A stretch of 64,000 nt of DNA from NCBI GenBank assembly GCA_965276005.1, contig OZ254962.1, positions 2,790,001 to 2,854,000 on the forward strand, given 5' to 3'. Source of the stretch: G965232465 sp965276005. Lineage in GTDB: Bacteria; Pseudomonadota; Alphaproteobacteria; JAQWUY01. The position numbers and the translations under genes are program-made. Positions 17,320 through 25,886 of this stretch are shown one piece after another. The stretch's first letter is position 1; each line of letters starts with the position of its first letter. The notes under the pieces are model-generated. The model ran no database searches, was not told the DNA's origin, and was given only the letters and a program-made list of their open reading frames with translations.

Positions 17320-18767
17320 TACAACATGCAAGGCTGTTTTTTGGTGCGAATGTAGTTTTAAAAATATTGAGTATATTCAATATCTTAATTGTTACCCCTA
17401 TGTACATGCGGTATTTTGGGGTGGAAAATTATGGGATTTATACTTACATATTTTCTTGGGTGTCGTTACTTTCGCTACTATCAAGTTTTGGATTTGTGGA
17501 ATATCTAAGAGCATACGCATGTTTGGAAAAAGACAAAACACAACAATTATCAATGATATATTCTGGTTGTGTAATGATTGTGTGTTTTTCATTATTGATA
17601 GTGGTTGTGTTTTTAATATTGGTGTTTTTCGATATTGTTGCAATCAAAGTATCAGGGGTGTTTTTATTGTTGATTGTTTTAGCGGCAATAATTACCCCAT
17701 TGTTTTCGCTAGGAAGTGCATTATTATTAGGTTTTTCCTTGTTGAAACAGTATTATAATATCAAGATTATTACTTTTGTAATCAGTATGATAGGTATTGT
17801 ATCTTTGGTTTTTTTGAAATTTTCTTTATGGCATTTTGTATTGTGGCATTTTGTATTGATATTGATTGGGCTTATTCTATATTTTTATATTTTACATAGG
17901 CATAATTTTTTTGCAATGAAAGGTTTTGATATGAGAATTGTCTATAAGGCTATCCCCACATCTTTGGCTTTTACTATAAATACAGGGGCATTGGTTAGTA
18001 TTTCTTTTGCAGATAAATATTTGATAATGCATATGCTTGGTGAATATAGTCTAGGTGTATACGCAGCTGCTTTTTTCATGATATATGCGATTTTTAATTT
18101 TGTCTATACTCCGATTGAAATGTATTTAGATGGATTTATAAAAACAGCTGTGCGTCATAAAAATCAAGATCGTATATTACAGTTGATAAATTTACAAGTA
18201 TATTGTATTTCAATTATATTTGGTGCTGTTTTATTTGCATATATCATATATGGTCGTCGTTTTTTATCAGCATACATAGGAAACGATTTTGCAACAGCCC
18301 ACGATATATCTTTGCTGATTGCCATTGCGATTTTGTGCAACAAATTTGTGATGGTATTTTTTAATGTGGTGATTTTACAACATAAAAAAGCGAACAGGTA
18401 TCAAGCGTTTGTCAATGTCTGTGCGTTAATTTTAAATGTTGTGTTGAATTACATGTGGATTCCTATGTATGGTATCTTGGGGGCGGTTTATGCCAGTTTT
18501 GTCACTTTAATACTGGCATCTATAATAAATGTCACACTTATTCAAACAAAATATCATTATCGAATTATTACAGGTAATGTATTTGTGTACATTGCTATTA
18601 TTGTGGGTGTTTATATTTTGGGATATATGTTTTGGGATGATTCATATGGGATTATTAGAGGCTTTGTATTTTCGAGCATTAGCTTTATGGCATGTGTACT
18701 ATTATCGTTTGTAACAGGTACACCGCAACAATACATAAGAATAATTTTGAAAAAAGAGGCAATATAA
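17316..18767 (+). CDS. Polysaccharide flippase (Wzx-like, MOP superfamily)
   Basis: 483 residues with about 12 to 14 hydrophobic helices spread evenly, as expected for lipid-linked oligosaccharide flippases. The N-terminus (RLFFGANVVLKILSIFNILIV) and the paired TM bundles fit the family. It would move undecaprenyl-linked repeat units across the inner membrane, implying a Wzx/Wzy-type pathway. No polymerase (Wzy) was recognised in the window. AT-rich like the two genes before it. Start overlaps the previous stop. Confidence 0.8.
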   Translation: MIQHARLFFGANVVLKILSIFNILIVTPMYMRYFGVENYGIYTYIFSWVSLLSLLSSFGFVEYLRAYACLEKDKTQQLSMIYSGCVMIVCFSLLIVVVFLILVFFDIVAIKVSGVFLLLIVLAAIITPLFSLGSALLLGFSLLKQYYNIKIITFVISMIGIVSLVFLKFSLWHFVLWHFVLILIGLILYFYILHRHNFFAMKGFDMRIVYKAIPTSLAFTINTGALVSISFADKYLIMHMLGEYSLGVYAAAFFMIYAIFNFVYTPIEMYLDGFIKTAVRHKNQDRILQLINLQVYCISIIFGAVLFAYIIYGRRFLSAYIGNDFATAHDISLLIAIAILCNKFVMVFFNVVILQHKKANRYQAFVNVCALILNVVLNYMWIPMYGILGAVYASFVTLILASIINVTLIQTKYHYRIITGNVFVYIAIIVGVYILGYMFWDDSYGIIRGFVFSSISFMACVLLSFVTGTPQQYIRIILKKEAI

Positions 18768-18768
18768 T

Positions 18769-19644
18769 ATGATACCCTCCTCAAAAAAAGTTTCTGTGAT
18801 TATGGCGGTGTATAATACGGGGGCGTATGTGGGCGAAGCGATTGAAAGTATTTTAAATCAAACATACACAGATTTTGAACTTATTGTTGTTAACGATGGC
18901 TCGCAGGATAACAGCCTGTCGGTTATACAATCGTATACAGATTCCAGAATACGCCTGATAAGTCGGGAAAATAAAGGGGTTGCTATCAGCCGCAATGAAG
19001 CCATAAAAATGGCACAAGGTACATATATTGCTATTATGGATTCGGACGATATATCGTCACCGGATAGACTAGAAAAACAAGTGCAGTTTTTACAAAATAA
19101 CCCTGATGTGATAGCTGTTGGCGGACAACTCATGCGTTGTGATGGGCATTTAAATCCGCTTAAAATGTGGTCATATGCGATAAAAGTATTGTCTTATCAA
19201 CATACTTATGACTTTGCGTATGGTACCCCACATGGGGGCATTATGGTATGCACACAATACATAAAACAAGTGCTATATCGTCCATATTTTTGGGCGGCGG
19301 AAGATTATGATATGTTGTTGCGGTTATGGGATAAGGGCGATTTTGCCAATATTCCAGATACGGTGTTATATTACCGATGGCACGGGACAAATGTACGGCT
19401 GAGTTTGCGTATATGGCGGTCTTGTTTATCTGTGGTGACGGCAAATATGTGTGCTGTGTTACGCCGAACTGGGCGGTCGGATGCGTTTTTTGACAATCCG
19501 CAATTATCTAAGGCGGATGGGTTTTTGTTACATAAAACCGATATAACGCATTGGGAGCTGATAAAATCCTTGTATAGTATAGGTTATATCAGTATCCATC
19601 GATGGACGATTTTAATTTTACGCCGATTGTTAAGGAAGAAATAA
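18769..19644 (+). CDS. GT2 family glycosyltransferase
   Basis: 291 residues. GT-A fold: VSVIMAVYNTGAYVGEAIESILNQ at the N-terminus, VVNDGSQDNS for the nucleotide, ISRNEAIKMAQG, and the metal-binding DSDD near residue 86; AAEDYDMLLRLWDKG is the acceptor-side acidic motif. Cytoplasmic, probably at the inner membrane face. One base separates it from the flippase stop. Sugar specificity unknown. Confidence 0.88.
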   Translation: MIPSSKKVSVIMAVYNTGAYVGEAIESILNQTYTDFELIVVNDGSQDNSLSVIQSYTDSRIRLISRENKGVAISRNEAIKMAQGTYIAIMDSDDISSPDRLEKQVQFLQNNPDVIAVGGQLMRCDGHLNPLKMWSYAIKVLSYQHTYDFAYGTPHGGIMVCTQYIKQVLYRPYFWAAEDYDMLLRLWDKGDFANIPDTVLYYRWHGTNVRLSLRIWRSCLSVVTANMCAVLRRTGRSDAFFDNPQLSKADGFLLHKTDITHWELIKSLYSIGYISIHRWTILILRRLLRKK

Positions 19645-19649
19645 TAAAT

Positions 19650-20267
19650 ATGTTGTTTGTAATCAAAGTGATAAATCGTATCAGTCCTAAAATTTTATTT
19701 TGGTTGTATGCACATTCGTCTGTGTTTCGTACATATTATTGGTCGGCAAGAACCGATGATATTCATATGAAATGGGGGTATCGTAATGAAGATGAAAAAA
19801 TTGCATTTTTGTATCAGAAAACCATCCCGCAGAGAGTTTTGGATATTGGTTGTGGTACAGGTGCTATTATTCAGTCTTTGTTAAAGTATATGAACGCAGA
19901 TGATATTTATGCACAGGACATCAGTCCAAAAAGTATTGATATAGTGCGTTCTAAATACAAACTGAAAAATGTATATAATTGTGAATGTGTTGATATACAG
20001 CCATTTCCTAATGTAGATTTGATTATTTCTAATCGTGTATTATCTGCTTTGCCGCCAAAAAATATTTATAATACTTTGTGTATATTTACTAAGCATGCAA
20101 GATATTTGTATATTAATGAAATGACATTTGATGATAATGTGCAACAATCTTTTTATTGGTATGCACATGATTATGACGGTATATTACAGCAATTAGGTTT
20201 TATACCTGTATATTCTGGAATGGGTTGGAAATTGTATGAAAAACAAGATACTACTACTTTTTGCTGA
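19650..20267 (+). CDS. Class I SAM-dependent methyltransferase
   Basis: 205 residues from ATG 19650, chosen because AAGGAAG (19632-19638) precedes it and the longer frame from 19602 would overlap the GT2 gene. VLDIGCGTGAIIQS is motif I, YAQDISPKSI the acidic loop after strand 2, and LIISNRVLSALPP motif IV. Likely methylates a sugar of the polysaccharide or its carrier. The last 32 bases overlap the next gene, so the pair is translationally coupled. Confidence 0.75.
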   Translation: MLFVIKVINRISPKILFWLYAHSSVFRTYYWSARTDDIHMKWGYRNEDEKIAFLYQKTIPQRVLDIGCGTGAIIQSLLKYMNADDIYAQDISPKSIDIVRSKYKLKNVYNCECVDIQPFPNVDLIISNRVLSALPPKNIYNTLCIFTKHARYLYINEMTFDDNVQQSFYWYAHDYDGILQQLGFIPVYSGMGWKLYEKQDTTTFC

Positions 20268-21273
20268 TGCCAACAGCATACACACCCGCCGTTGGGCATA
20301 TGCCATGCGTGATCGGGGCATGCAGGTGCATGTGATTAGCCGATATATGGCGGATTTGGGGGCGGATATACCTGTATATCCCTTGCAAAGGGACATGCAA
20401 GGCAACAAAAAAAGCAAATTGTATTTATTGTGGCACATATTAAAAATACCGTTTTTGGTACGCAAAATAAACCCAGACATAGTCAATCCGCACTTTTTAA
20501 CATCTTATGGACTGTTGGGCGGATTTAGCCACCTTCGTCCGTTACACTTAACTGCATGGGGGAGCGATATTTTACGGGTGCCTTATGAAAAACCCTATAT
20601 GCGATTTTTGTTAAAAATTTTGTTTTGCAAAGCTCATAGTTATACTACAGATAGCCAAGCAGTCATGGATGGTATATATGGGGTGTATACTCGAAAACAG
20701 GGGCATGTAATAAAGTGGGGTATAGATATACGCATATTTACCCCGCGACAAAAACCACAAGGGGCGTTTACTATATTTTCCAATCGATTGTGGAAAGATT
20801 TATACAATATTGATGTGATACTCGATGCGTATGCTATTTTTCGGTATAAATACACGGGCGATAGCTGTTTAAAAATTGCCGGTTTTGGATCTTTGGAATC
20901 CGCATTAAAAGCACGGGCAGGTGAAGGTGTGGATTTTATAGGCAACATAAACTCCGAATCGGCAATGGCAACCGCTTTACACACCAGTCATTTGTATATA
21001 TCCATTCCCGACACGGACAGTGTCGGTATATCGGTTGTAGAGGCACTGGCAACGGATACGCCAACGATTGTTTCTGATATTCACGGCAACGCCATTTTTG
21101 ACATCACAAAAACCCCCATACAAGCGGAACAATTAGCCGAAAAAATGCTCCATATTGCCGCAAATTACCAACACTATTGCACCATACATAAAAAAGTTGG
21201 GGCAGATATTCGCAAAAACCACAATCGTACAACATGTATGGACAAGGCATTTTACATATTGAACGATATGTAG
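20236..21273 (+). CDS. GT4 family glycosyltransferase
   Basis: 345 residues, GT-B fold. The N-terminus has LFADANSIHTRRWAYAMRDRGMQVHVISR, typical of GT4; the C-terminal donor half has GVDFIGNINSESAMATALHTSHLYI and SVGISVVEALATDTPTIVSD, where the E-x7-E signature lies. Retaining transferase using a nucleotide sugar. Starts inside the previous gene. Confidence 0.85.
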   Translation: MKNKILLLFADANSIHTRRWAYAMRDRGMQVHVISRYMADLGADIPVYPLQRDMQGNKKSKLYLLWHILKIPFLVRKINPDIVNPHFLTSYGLLGGFSHLRPLHLTAWGSDILRVPYEKPYMRFLLKILFCKAHSYTTDSQAVMDGIYGVYTRKQGHVIKWGIDIRIFTPRQKPQGAFTIFSNRLWKDLYNIDVILDAYAIFRYKYTGDSCLKIAGFGSLESALKARAGEGVDFIGNINSESAMATALHTSHLYISIPDTDSVGISVVEALATDTPTIVSDIHGNAIFDITKTPIQAEQLAEKMLHIAANYQHYCTIHKKVGADIRKNHNRTTCMDKAFYILNDM

Positions 21274-21314
21274 TATAGTATGGTCGTATCGTAAATTATT
21301 TTGGGTATGGAAAT

Positions 21315-22067
21315 ATGGTAAGCATCAGCGTGGTTGTTCCAACTTATAATGCATCTGCATTTTTACTAGATACCTTGCAAAGTATTCAAAATCAATCTTA
21401 TGCGGATTTTGAATGTATTGTTGTAGATGATTGTTCGATGGATAATACCTTTGCCATTGCCGAAGATTTTGCCAAAAAGGATTGTCGTTTTATTGCCTTG
21501 CAAAATGATGTCAATCGAGGAACGGGTTTTACTCGTAATGCGGGTTTGCAACACGCTAAGGGAAACTGCATAGCATTTTTAGATGCGGACGACATATGGG
21601 TTCGAGATAAGTTGTGGATCCAATATCAATACATGTGCGATAATCCAGATGTGGCGATTACTTATGGGGTGTATGGCAACATGGATGCACAGGGCAATAA
21701 AACACACATAGTTGTAATCCCGCCCTCATCTTTAAGTATTTACCAATACATGGCAAATACAACCATCGGGCTGAGTACCAGTATGATAAACACCCAATTA
21801 ACAGGCAGTTTTCGTTTCGGTTTACGCCGTACCCGCCAAGATTGCGAATTGTGGATACAGTTATTATCAAAAGGTCATAAAGCCCACAGATTTTCTAATC
21901 AGATAAGTACATATTACCGTAAACACCCACAACAAATATCGGGTAATAAGTTTAAAATGCCTATAAATACCTTGAAATTGTACATAACCCAATCTTATGT
22001 AAATAAAGCCATTGCTCTCTTATGTTTTGTTGGTTATGTGTTTAATGCGGTTCGAAAAAGAGTATAG
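21315..22067 (+). CDS. GT2 family glycosyltransferase
   Basis: 250 residues, GT-A fold: ISVVVPTYNASAFLLDTLQSIQNQ, VVDDCSMDNT, NRGTGFTRNAGLQHAKG, then metal-binding DADD near residue 91. TRQDCELWIQLLSKG is the later acidic motif. It is the last gene of the polysaccharide locus; an independent promoter for dnaX follows. Confidence 0.85.
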   Translation: MVSISVVVPTYNASAFLLDTLQSIQNQSYADFECIVVDDCSMDNTFAIAEDFAKKDCRFIALQNDVNRGTGFTRNAGLQHAKGNCIAFLDADDIWVRDKLWIQYQYMCDNPDVAITYGVYGNMDAQGNKTHIVVIPPSSLSIYQYMANTTIGLSTSMINTQLTGSFRFGLRRTRQDCELWIQLLSKGHKAHRFSNQISTYYRKHPQQISGNKFKMPINTLKLYITQSYVNKAIALLCFVGYVFNAVRKRV

Positions 22068-22098
22068 TATGCAGATGATTTGTATTTCCTAAAATAAA

Positions 22099-22127
22099 AT
22101 GACAAAACAAAAAACTGGTGGTATACT
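22099..22127 (+). promoter_or_regulatory. dnaX promoter, predicted leaderless
   Basis: ATGACA at 22099-22104 and TATACT at 22122-22127 with 17 bp between. Only six bases separate the -10 box from the dnaX ATG at 22134, so transcription should start at or next to the A of the start codon. No ribosome-binding site is present (the six bases are G and C only). Confidence 0.6.
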
Positions 22128-22133
22128 GCCCCC

Positions 22134-23918
22134 ATGAGTGATACACAACAATATCAGGTACTAGCCCGTAAGTATCGCCCGACCAATTTTGATGATTTGG
22201 TGGGGCAACAGGCGTTGGTGCGGACTTTGACCAATGCTTTAAAGGTCGGTCGCATTGCATCGGCATTTGTTTTAACCGGTGTGCGGGGGGTGGGCAAGAC
22301 CACGACCGCCCGTATTGTGGCTAAGGCGTTAAACTGTGATAAAACCGATGCCAATGGCAACCCGCCCATAAAGCCTTGTGGCGAATGCACGCACTGTCGA
22401 ACCATTGCGGTGGGAACCCATATGGATGTGATGGAGATGGATGCGGCGTCTCATACCAGTATCGACGATATTCGGGACATTATCGATTCTGCCCAATATA
22501 AACCGGTAACCGCCCGTTACAAAGTGTTTATTTTGGACGAGGTGCATATGTTGTCAAAATCGGCATTTAACGGGCTGTTAAAGATTCTTGAAGAACCGCC
22601 CGCCCATGTGAAATTTATCTTGGCAACTACGGATATTGATAAAGTACCTGTAACCGTGTTATCGAGGTGTCAACGGTTTGATTTACGCCGTATTACTGTC
22701 CAAGATTTAATCGCTTTATATACGGATATATCCAAAAAAGAGGGCTTCGAGGTCAGTGATGACGCCATGCGTACTATTGCTGTTGCTGCCGATGGTTCCG
22801 CCCGTGATGGGTTGTCGATTCTCGACCAAGCCCTTGCCTTAACCACCGATGGCAAAGTGCATATGGATTTGGTTGTATCCATGTTGGGACTAGCGGATAA
22901 ACAAGCGATATACGATGTGTTTAAATCCCTGATGCAGGGTGATATAACGGCGGTTGTTACACAAGTAAACACTTTGTACAATGCGGGTGCCGATCCCACA
23001 GCCGTATTACAGGCGTTGTTGGATGTAAACTGGTTATTAACCCGCTACAAACACACTCCGACTATTGTCGATGCACTGTCCCTATCGGAAATCGAACGCA
23101 ATGCGTGTGTCGATATGGCACAAGCGTTGGATATTCCCACTTTAACCCGCACTTGGCAAGTGTTACAAAAGGGGGTACATGAATGTGCCCAAACCGACCG
23201 TCCCATCATGGCGTTAGAAATGGTGTTGATACGGGTCGCATATATGGCATCTGTGCCGAGCGTGGAAAAAGTGATAAAATCCGTTTTGCAAACAGGGCAA
23301 AATACCACAGCACCAAAAAATACCACAGCACCAAATAGTATGGTTGCAAATACTACTACTACGGTACAACAGGCGACTGTCCCAGAAGCATTACCCGCCA
23401 AAACACCGCCCGTGCCATCTACGCTCGCTCCCCCCCCTGCACAATCGCTCTCCCAACCCTCGACGGTTGCTGAACCACCTGCCCAGCAGTCGCCTACCCC
23501 TGTGCAAGCATCGTCTGTTGCACCGCCCCCACCACAGCAGGCACCCCCCAAAAATTTTGATGCTTGGGTACAGGTTGTACGGGACAAGCAGCCGATTATC
23601 GGCAACACCCTGTGGCGGCAGGCGGGTTTGGTGTCGTATACGCCGCCAAAAGTGTGCTGTGCAATGCAGGGGGTATCCAGTGCCGACATACAAAAAATTC
23701 GTTCGGCTATTAAAACCCTATTTGGGGCGGATTGGCACTTGGACATTGTGCCGAGCGGGGGACAACAATCCTTACAACAACAAGCACAAGACGCCCATCA
23801 ACAGGTCTTGCAACAGGTGGAACAACTGCCTGAGATACAGGCTATTAAACGGGCGTTTCCAAATGCTGTGCTGACAGAAGTGGAAGCAGACAACGAACAA
23901 GGAGACAACGATGTTTAA
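22134..23918 (+). CDS. dnaX: DNA polymerase III subunit tau (and possibly gamma)
   Basis: 594 residues. Clamp-loader ATPase: LARKYRP, Walker A GVRGVGKTT, the four-cysteine zinc module ending CGECTHC, DEVHM for Walker B, and LSRCQRFD with the arginine finger. Residues 390-480 are a Pro/Gln/Thr-rich linker, and the C-terminal 120 residues are the tau-specific part that would touch the polymerase. A possible frameshift site lies at codon 395. Overlaps ybaB by 8 bp, in the conserved dnaX-ybaB-recR order. Confidence 0.95.
   Translation: MSDTQQYQVLARKYRPTNFDDLVGQQALVRTLTNALKVGRIASAFVLTGVRGVGKTTTARIVAKALNCDKTDANGNPPIKPCGECTHCRTIAVGTHMDVMEMDAASHTSIDDIRDIIDSAQYKPVTARYKVFILDEVHMLSKSAFNGLLKILEEPPAHVKFILATTDIDKVPVTVLSRCQRFDLRRITVQDLIALYTDISKKEGFEVSDDAMRTIAVAADGSARDGLSILDQALALTTDGKVHMDLVVSMLGLADKQAIYDVFKSLMQGDITAVVTQVNTLYNAGADPTAVLQALLDVNWLLTRYKHTPTIVDALSLSEIERNACVDMAQALDIPTLTRTWQVLQKGVHECAQTDRPIMALEMVLIRVAYMASVPSVEKVIKSVLQTGQNTTAPKNTTAPNSMVANTTTTVQQATVPEALPAKTPPVPSTLAPPPAQSLSQPSTVAEPPAQQSPTPVQASSVAPPPPQQAPPKNFDAWVQVVRDKQPIIGNTLWRQAGLVSYTPPKVCCAMQGVSSADIQKIRSAIKTLFGADWHLDIVPSGGQQSLQQQAQDAHQQVLQQVEQLPEIQAIKRAFPNAVLTEVEADNEQGDNDV
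23315..23338 (+). other. Candidate -1 frameshift site in dnaX (gamma subunit)
   Basis: The in-frame heptamer A AAA AAT (23315-23321) sits at codons 394-396, where the ATPase part gives way to the linker. A -1 slip would add lysine, tyrosine, histidine, serine and threonine codons and then meet TAG at 23336-23338, giving a protein of about 401 residues, near the size of known gamma subunits. AGGG lies 17 bases upstream. No strong downstream stem was recognised by eye. Confidence 0.35.
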
Positions 23919-24225
23919 AAACTTAGGCAATATCATGCAACAAGCCAAACAAATGAAAGCCCGCATAGCGGAAGCGGAACAGGAACTTAACAACATGTTC
24001 GTAACCGGTGCTTCCCCATCGGATTTGGTGGTTGTTGAAATGACCTGTAAAGGCGATGTGTCGAAAATTACCATCGATGAAAAAACTTTAACCGATAAAG
24101 ATATGCTGGAAGATTTAATTTTAATAGCTTTGAGAGAGGCAAAATCACAAGCGGACGCCAAAACCCGTGAAAAAATGCAGCAAGCCACAGGCGGTCTCGA
24201 CCTGCCGGCGGGATTGCCATTTTAA
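23911..24225 (+). CDS. ybaB: YbaB/EbfC nucleoid-associated protein
   Basis: 104 residues. The N-terminal helix NIMQQAKQMKARIAEAEQEL and the central VEMTCKGDVSKITIDEKTL are the family core. Binds DNA as a dimer. It lies between dnaX and recR as in most bacteria; an aaggaga ribosome-binding site lies inside the end of dnaX. Confidence 0.92.
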   Translation: MFKNLGNIMQQAKQMKARIAEAEQELNNMFVTGASPSDLVVVEMTCKGDVSKITIDEKTLTDKDMLEDLILIALREAKSQADAKTREKMQQATGGLDLPAGLPF

Positions 24226-24233
24226 GGGAACAT

Positions 24234-24824
24234 ATGCAACACATCGACGCCCTGATAAAAACCCTGTCCCGCCTGCCCGGGTTTGGACCCAGATCCGCCA
24301 GACGGGCGGTGCTGTATATGTTAAAACGCAAACAAACACTGTTATACCCGTTGGCGGACAGCCTACGAACCACCGCCGATAAAATATGCGATTGTACCAT
24401 ATGTGGCAATTTGGACACCGTATCCCCATGCCACATATGCACCGATACCAGTCGGGACACCAGCACTATTTGTGTGGTCGAAGGAGTTGCCGATTTGTGG
24501 GCGATGTCCCGAACAGGGGTGTACAAAGGACAGTTCCATGTACTGGGCGGGGTGTTATCGCCTGTGGACGGCATCACCCCCGAAGATTTACATATCGCCC
24601 CTCTTATAACCCGTGTGGCAAACGGTGCCGTAGCTGAGGTTATCCTAGCCACCAACCTAACCGTCGAGGGGCAATCCACCGCCCATTACATCGCTGAATT
24701 GCTGTTGCCATACCAAATAAAAACCACTCGTCTAGCCCATGGCGTCCCTGTAGGCGGTGAACTAGACTACATGGACGACGGCACCATCAGCATAGCGTTG
24801 TCGTCCCGCACAGAACTGGAATAA
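24234..24824 (+). CDS. recR: Recombination mediator RecR
   Basis: 196 residues, standard length. The helix-hairpin-helix LSRLPGFGPRSARR at 11-24, a C4 zinc finger (CDCTICGNLDTVSPCHIC near 52-69), then a Toprim domain (VVEGVADLWAM) and the ATNLTVEGQSTAHYIAE segment. Acts with RecF/RecO to load RecA at gaps. Starts nine bases after ybaB. Confidence 0.95.
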   Translation: MQHIDALIKTLSRLPGFGPRSARRAVLYMLKRKQTLLYPLADSLRTTADKICDCTICGNLDTVSPCHICTDTSRDTSTICVVEGVADLWAMSRTGVYKGQFHVLGGVLSPVDGITPEDLHIAPLITRVANGAVAEVILATNLTVEGQSTAHYIAELLLPYQIKTTRLAHGVPVGGELDYMDDGTISIALSSRTELE

Positions 24825-24846
24825 ACGATACCCACAATTTAGTACA

Positions 24847-24949
24847 TTACAAAGGTATATGTTTTGGTGTATAGTGCAGAATAAGTAAAAAAGTAAGTAT
24901 AAAGTAAAAAAATTGCAAAAATATATGTTTTGGTGTATAGTGCAGAATA
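24847..24949 (+). promoter_or_regulatory. Two promoters on a duplicated 28-bp element
   Basis: A 28-bp segment (24856-24883) recurs exactly at 24922-24949, 66 bp downstream. Each copy carries TATAGT (24870-24875 and 24936-24941), and in each case a -35-like box lies exactly 17 bp upstream although outside the repeat: TTACAA 24847-24852 and TTGCAA 24913-24918. Both point toward the two tiny membrane-protein genes and then the his operon. Confidence 0.6.
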
Positions 24950-24972
24950 GGTGGGTTTATAGAGGTGGATTT

Positions 24973-25104
24973 ATGACTAGAACACAAAAATTGTTAATCG
25001 GTGCCGTATTTGCGGTACTTAGCGGTACAGGTGCTGTAGCTGTGTCTGTCATAAGTAATGTAGCAAGTGCATATTTTATACAAAAATATGAATTAAACAA
25101 ATAA
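24973..25104 (+). CDS. Small single-span membrane protein (43 aa), unknown
   Basis: Starts at ATG 24973 with AGAGG eight bases upstream (24961-24965). The protein is basic at the N-terminus (MTRTQK) and has one hydrophobic helix over about residues 7-35 rich in Ala, Val and Ser, ending KYELNK. The longer frame from 24913 would start inside the second promoter repeat and is not believed. No family recognised. It could be a small stress or toxin-like membrane protein; this is inference from size, hydrophobicity and doubled promoters only. Confidence 0.5.
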   Translation: MTRTQKLLIGAVFAVLSGTGAVAVSVISNVASAYFIQKYELNK

Positions 25105-25116
25105 GGAGTAAACACA

Positions 25117-25218
25117 ATGGGTGAATGGACAATATTTTTTGCATTTAGCATTATTGGCTTGATATTAGGTGCGATTGGTGTAACGGGTTTAATCTATATG
25201 ATTAAACACGACCTGTAA
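25117..25218 (+). CDS. Small single-span membrane protein (33 aa), unknown
   Basis: Starts at ATG 25117 after a strong AAGGAG (25103-25108). It reads MGEWTIFF, then a hydrophobic glycine-containing helix through residue 28, and ends IKHDL. The good ribosome-binding site at proper spacing supports translation. Likely co-transcribed with the 43-residue gene 12 bp upstream. No family recognised. Confidence 0.5.
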   Translation: MGEWTIFFAFSIIGLILGAIGVTGLIYMIKHDL

Positions 25219-25280
25219 GGTGATATTTTTTATTTTGCAGACCATATATGGCGTGTTTCTTATGATGGAAAGGACATGGT

Positions 25281-25886
25281 ATGTGCGAGGGTGATGTTGT
25301 GAGAAGTGGTGAAGTGATTCGCAATACGCAGGAAACGCAAATAACCGCATCTGTGGCACTTGATGGTAAGGGGGTGGCTGCTGTCGACACAGGAATTGGT
25401 TTTTTTGATCATATGTTGGATCAGTTGGCAAGGCACAGCGGTATCGATCTGGCCGTAAAGGCGGTGGGCGATTTGCATGTCGATGCCCATCATACGGTGG
25501 AAGACACGGGGTATGCGGTGGGCGAAGCTATTTTACACGCCCTTGGTGACAAGCGGGGGATAAACCGTTATGGGCATGCGTATATTCCTATGGATGAAAC
25601 GCTTAGTCGAGCGGTTGTCGATTTTTGTGGGCGACCGTATCTTGTGTGGCGGGTGCCATTCCCCACCGACAAGGTGGGCAGTCTCGACTTGGAGGTGTTT
25701 CGGGAATTTTTCTTGGCACTGGCGACCGCTATGCGGGCAAATCTGCACATTGAAAATATATATGGAGTCAATTCCCACCATATTATCGAAAGCTGTTATA
25801 AGGCGGTGGCAAAGGCGATTAAACAGGCAAAAACCATCGATACACACATGGCGGATGTGCTGCCCACCACCAAAGGGGCGTTATGA
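25281..25886 (+). CDS. hisB: Imidazoleglycerol-phosphate dehydratase
   Basis: 201 residues; monofunctional, without the HisN phosphatase of enterics. Sixth step of histidine synthesis. The two metal-binding repeats are visible: FFDHMLDQLARHSG with DAHHTVED, and the matching NSHHIIES region; GRPYLVW lies between. AAAGGA at 25269-25274 supports the ATG at 25281. The stop overlaps the hisH start (ATGA). Confidence 0.95.
   Translation: MCEGDVVRSGEVIRNTQETQITASVALDGKGVAAVDTGIGFFDHMLDQLARHSGIDLAVKAVGDLHVDAHHTVEDTGYAVGEAILHALGDKRGINRYGHAYIPMDETLSRAVVDFCGRPYLVWRVPFPTDKVGSLDLEVFREFFLALATAMRANLHIENIYGVNSHHIIESCYKAVAKAIKQAKTIDTHMADVLPTTKGAL

Noticed and set aside
23045..23746. 233-codon open frame opposite dnaX (minus strand)
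   Set aside because: Mirror of the dnaX linker codons; low-complexity Gly/Ala/Cys/Val composition, no ribosome-binding site, and dnaX itself is certain.
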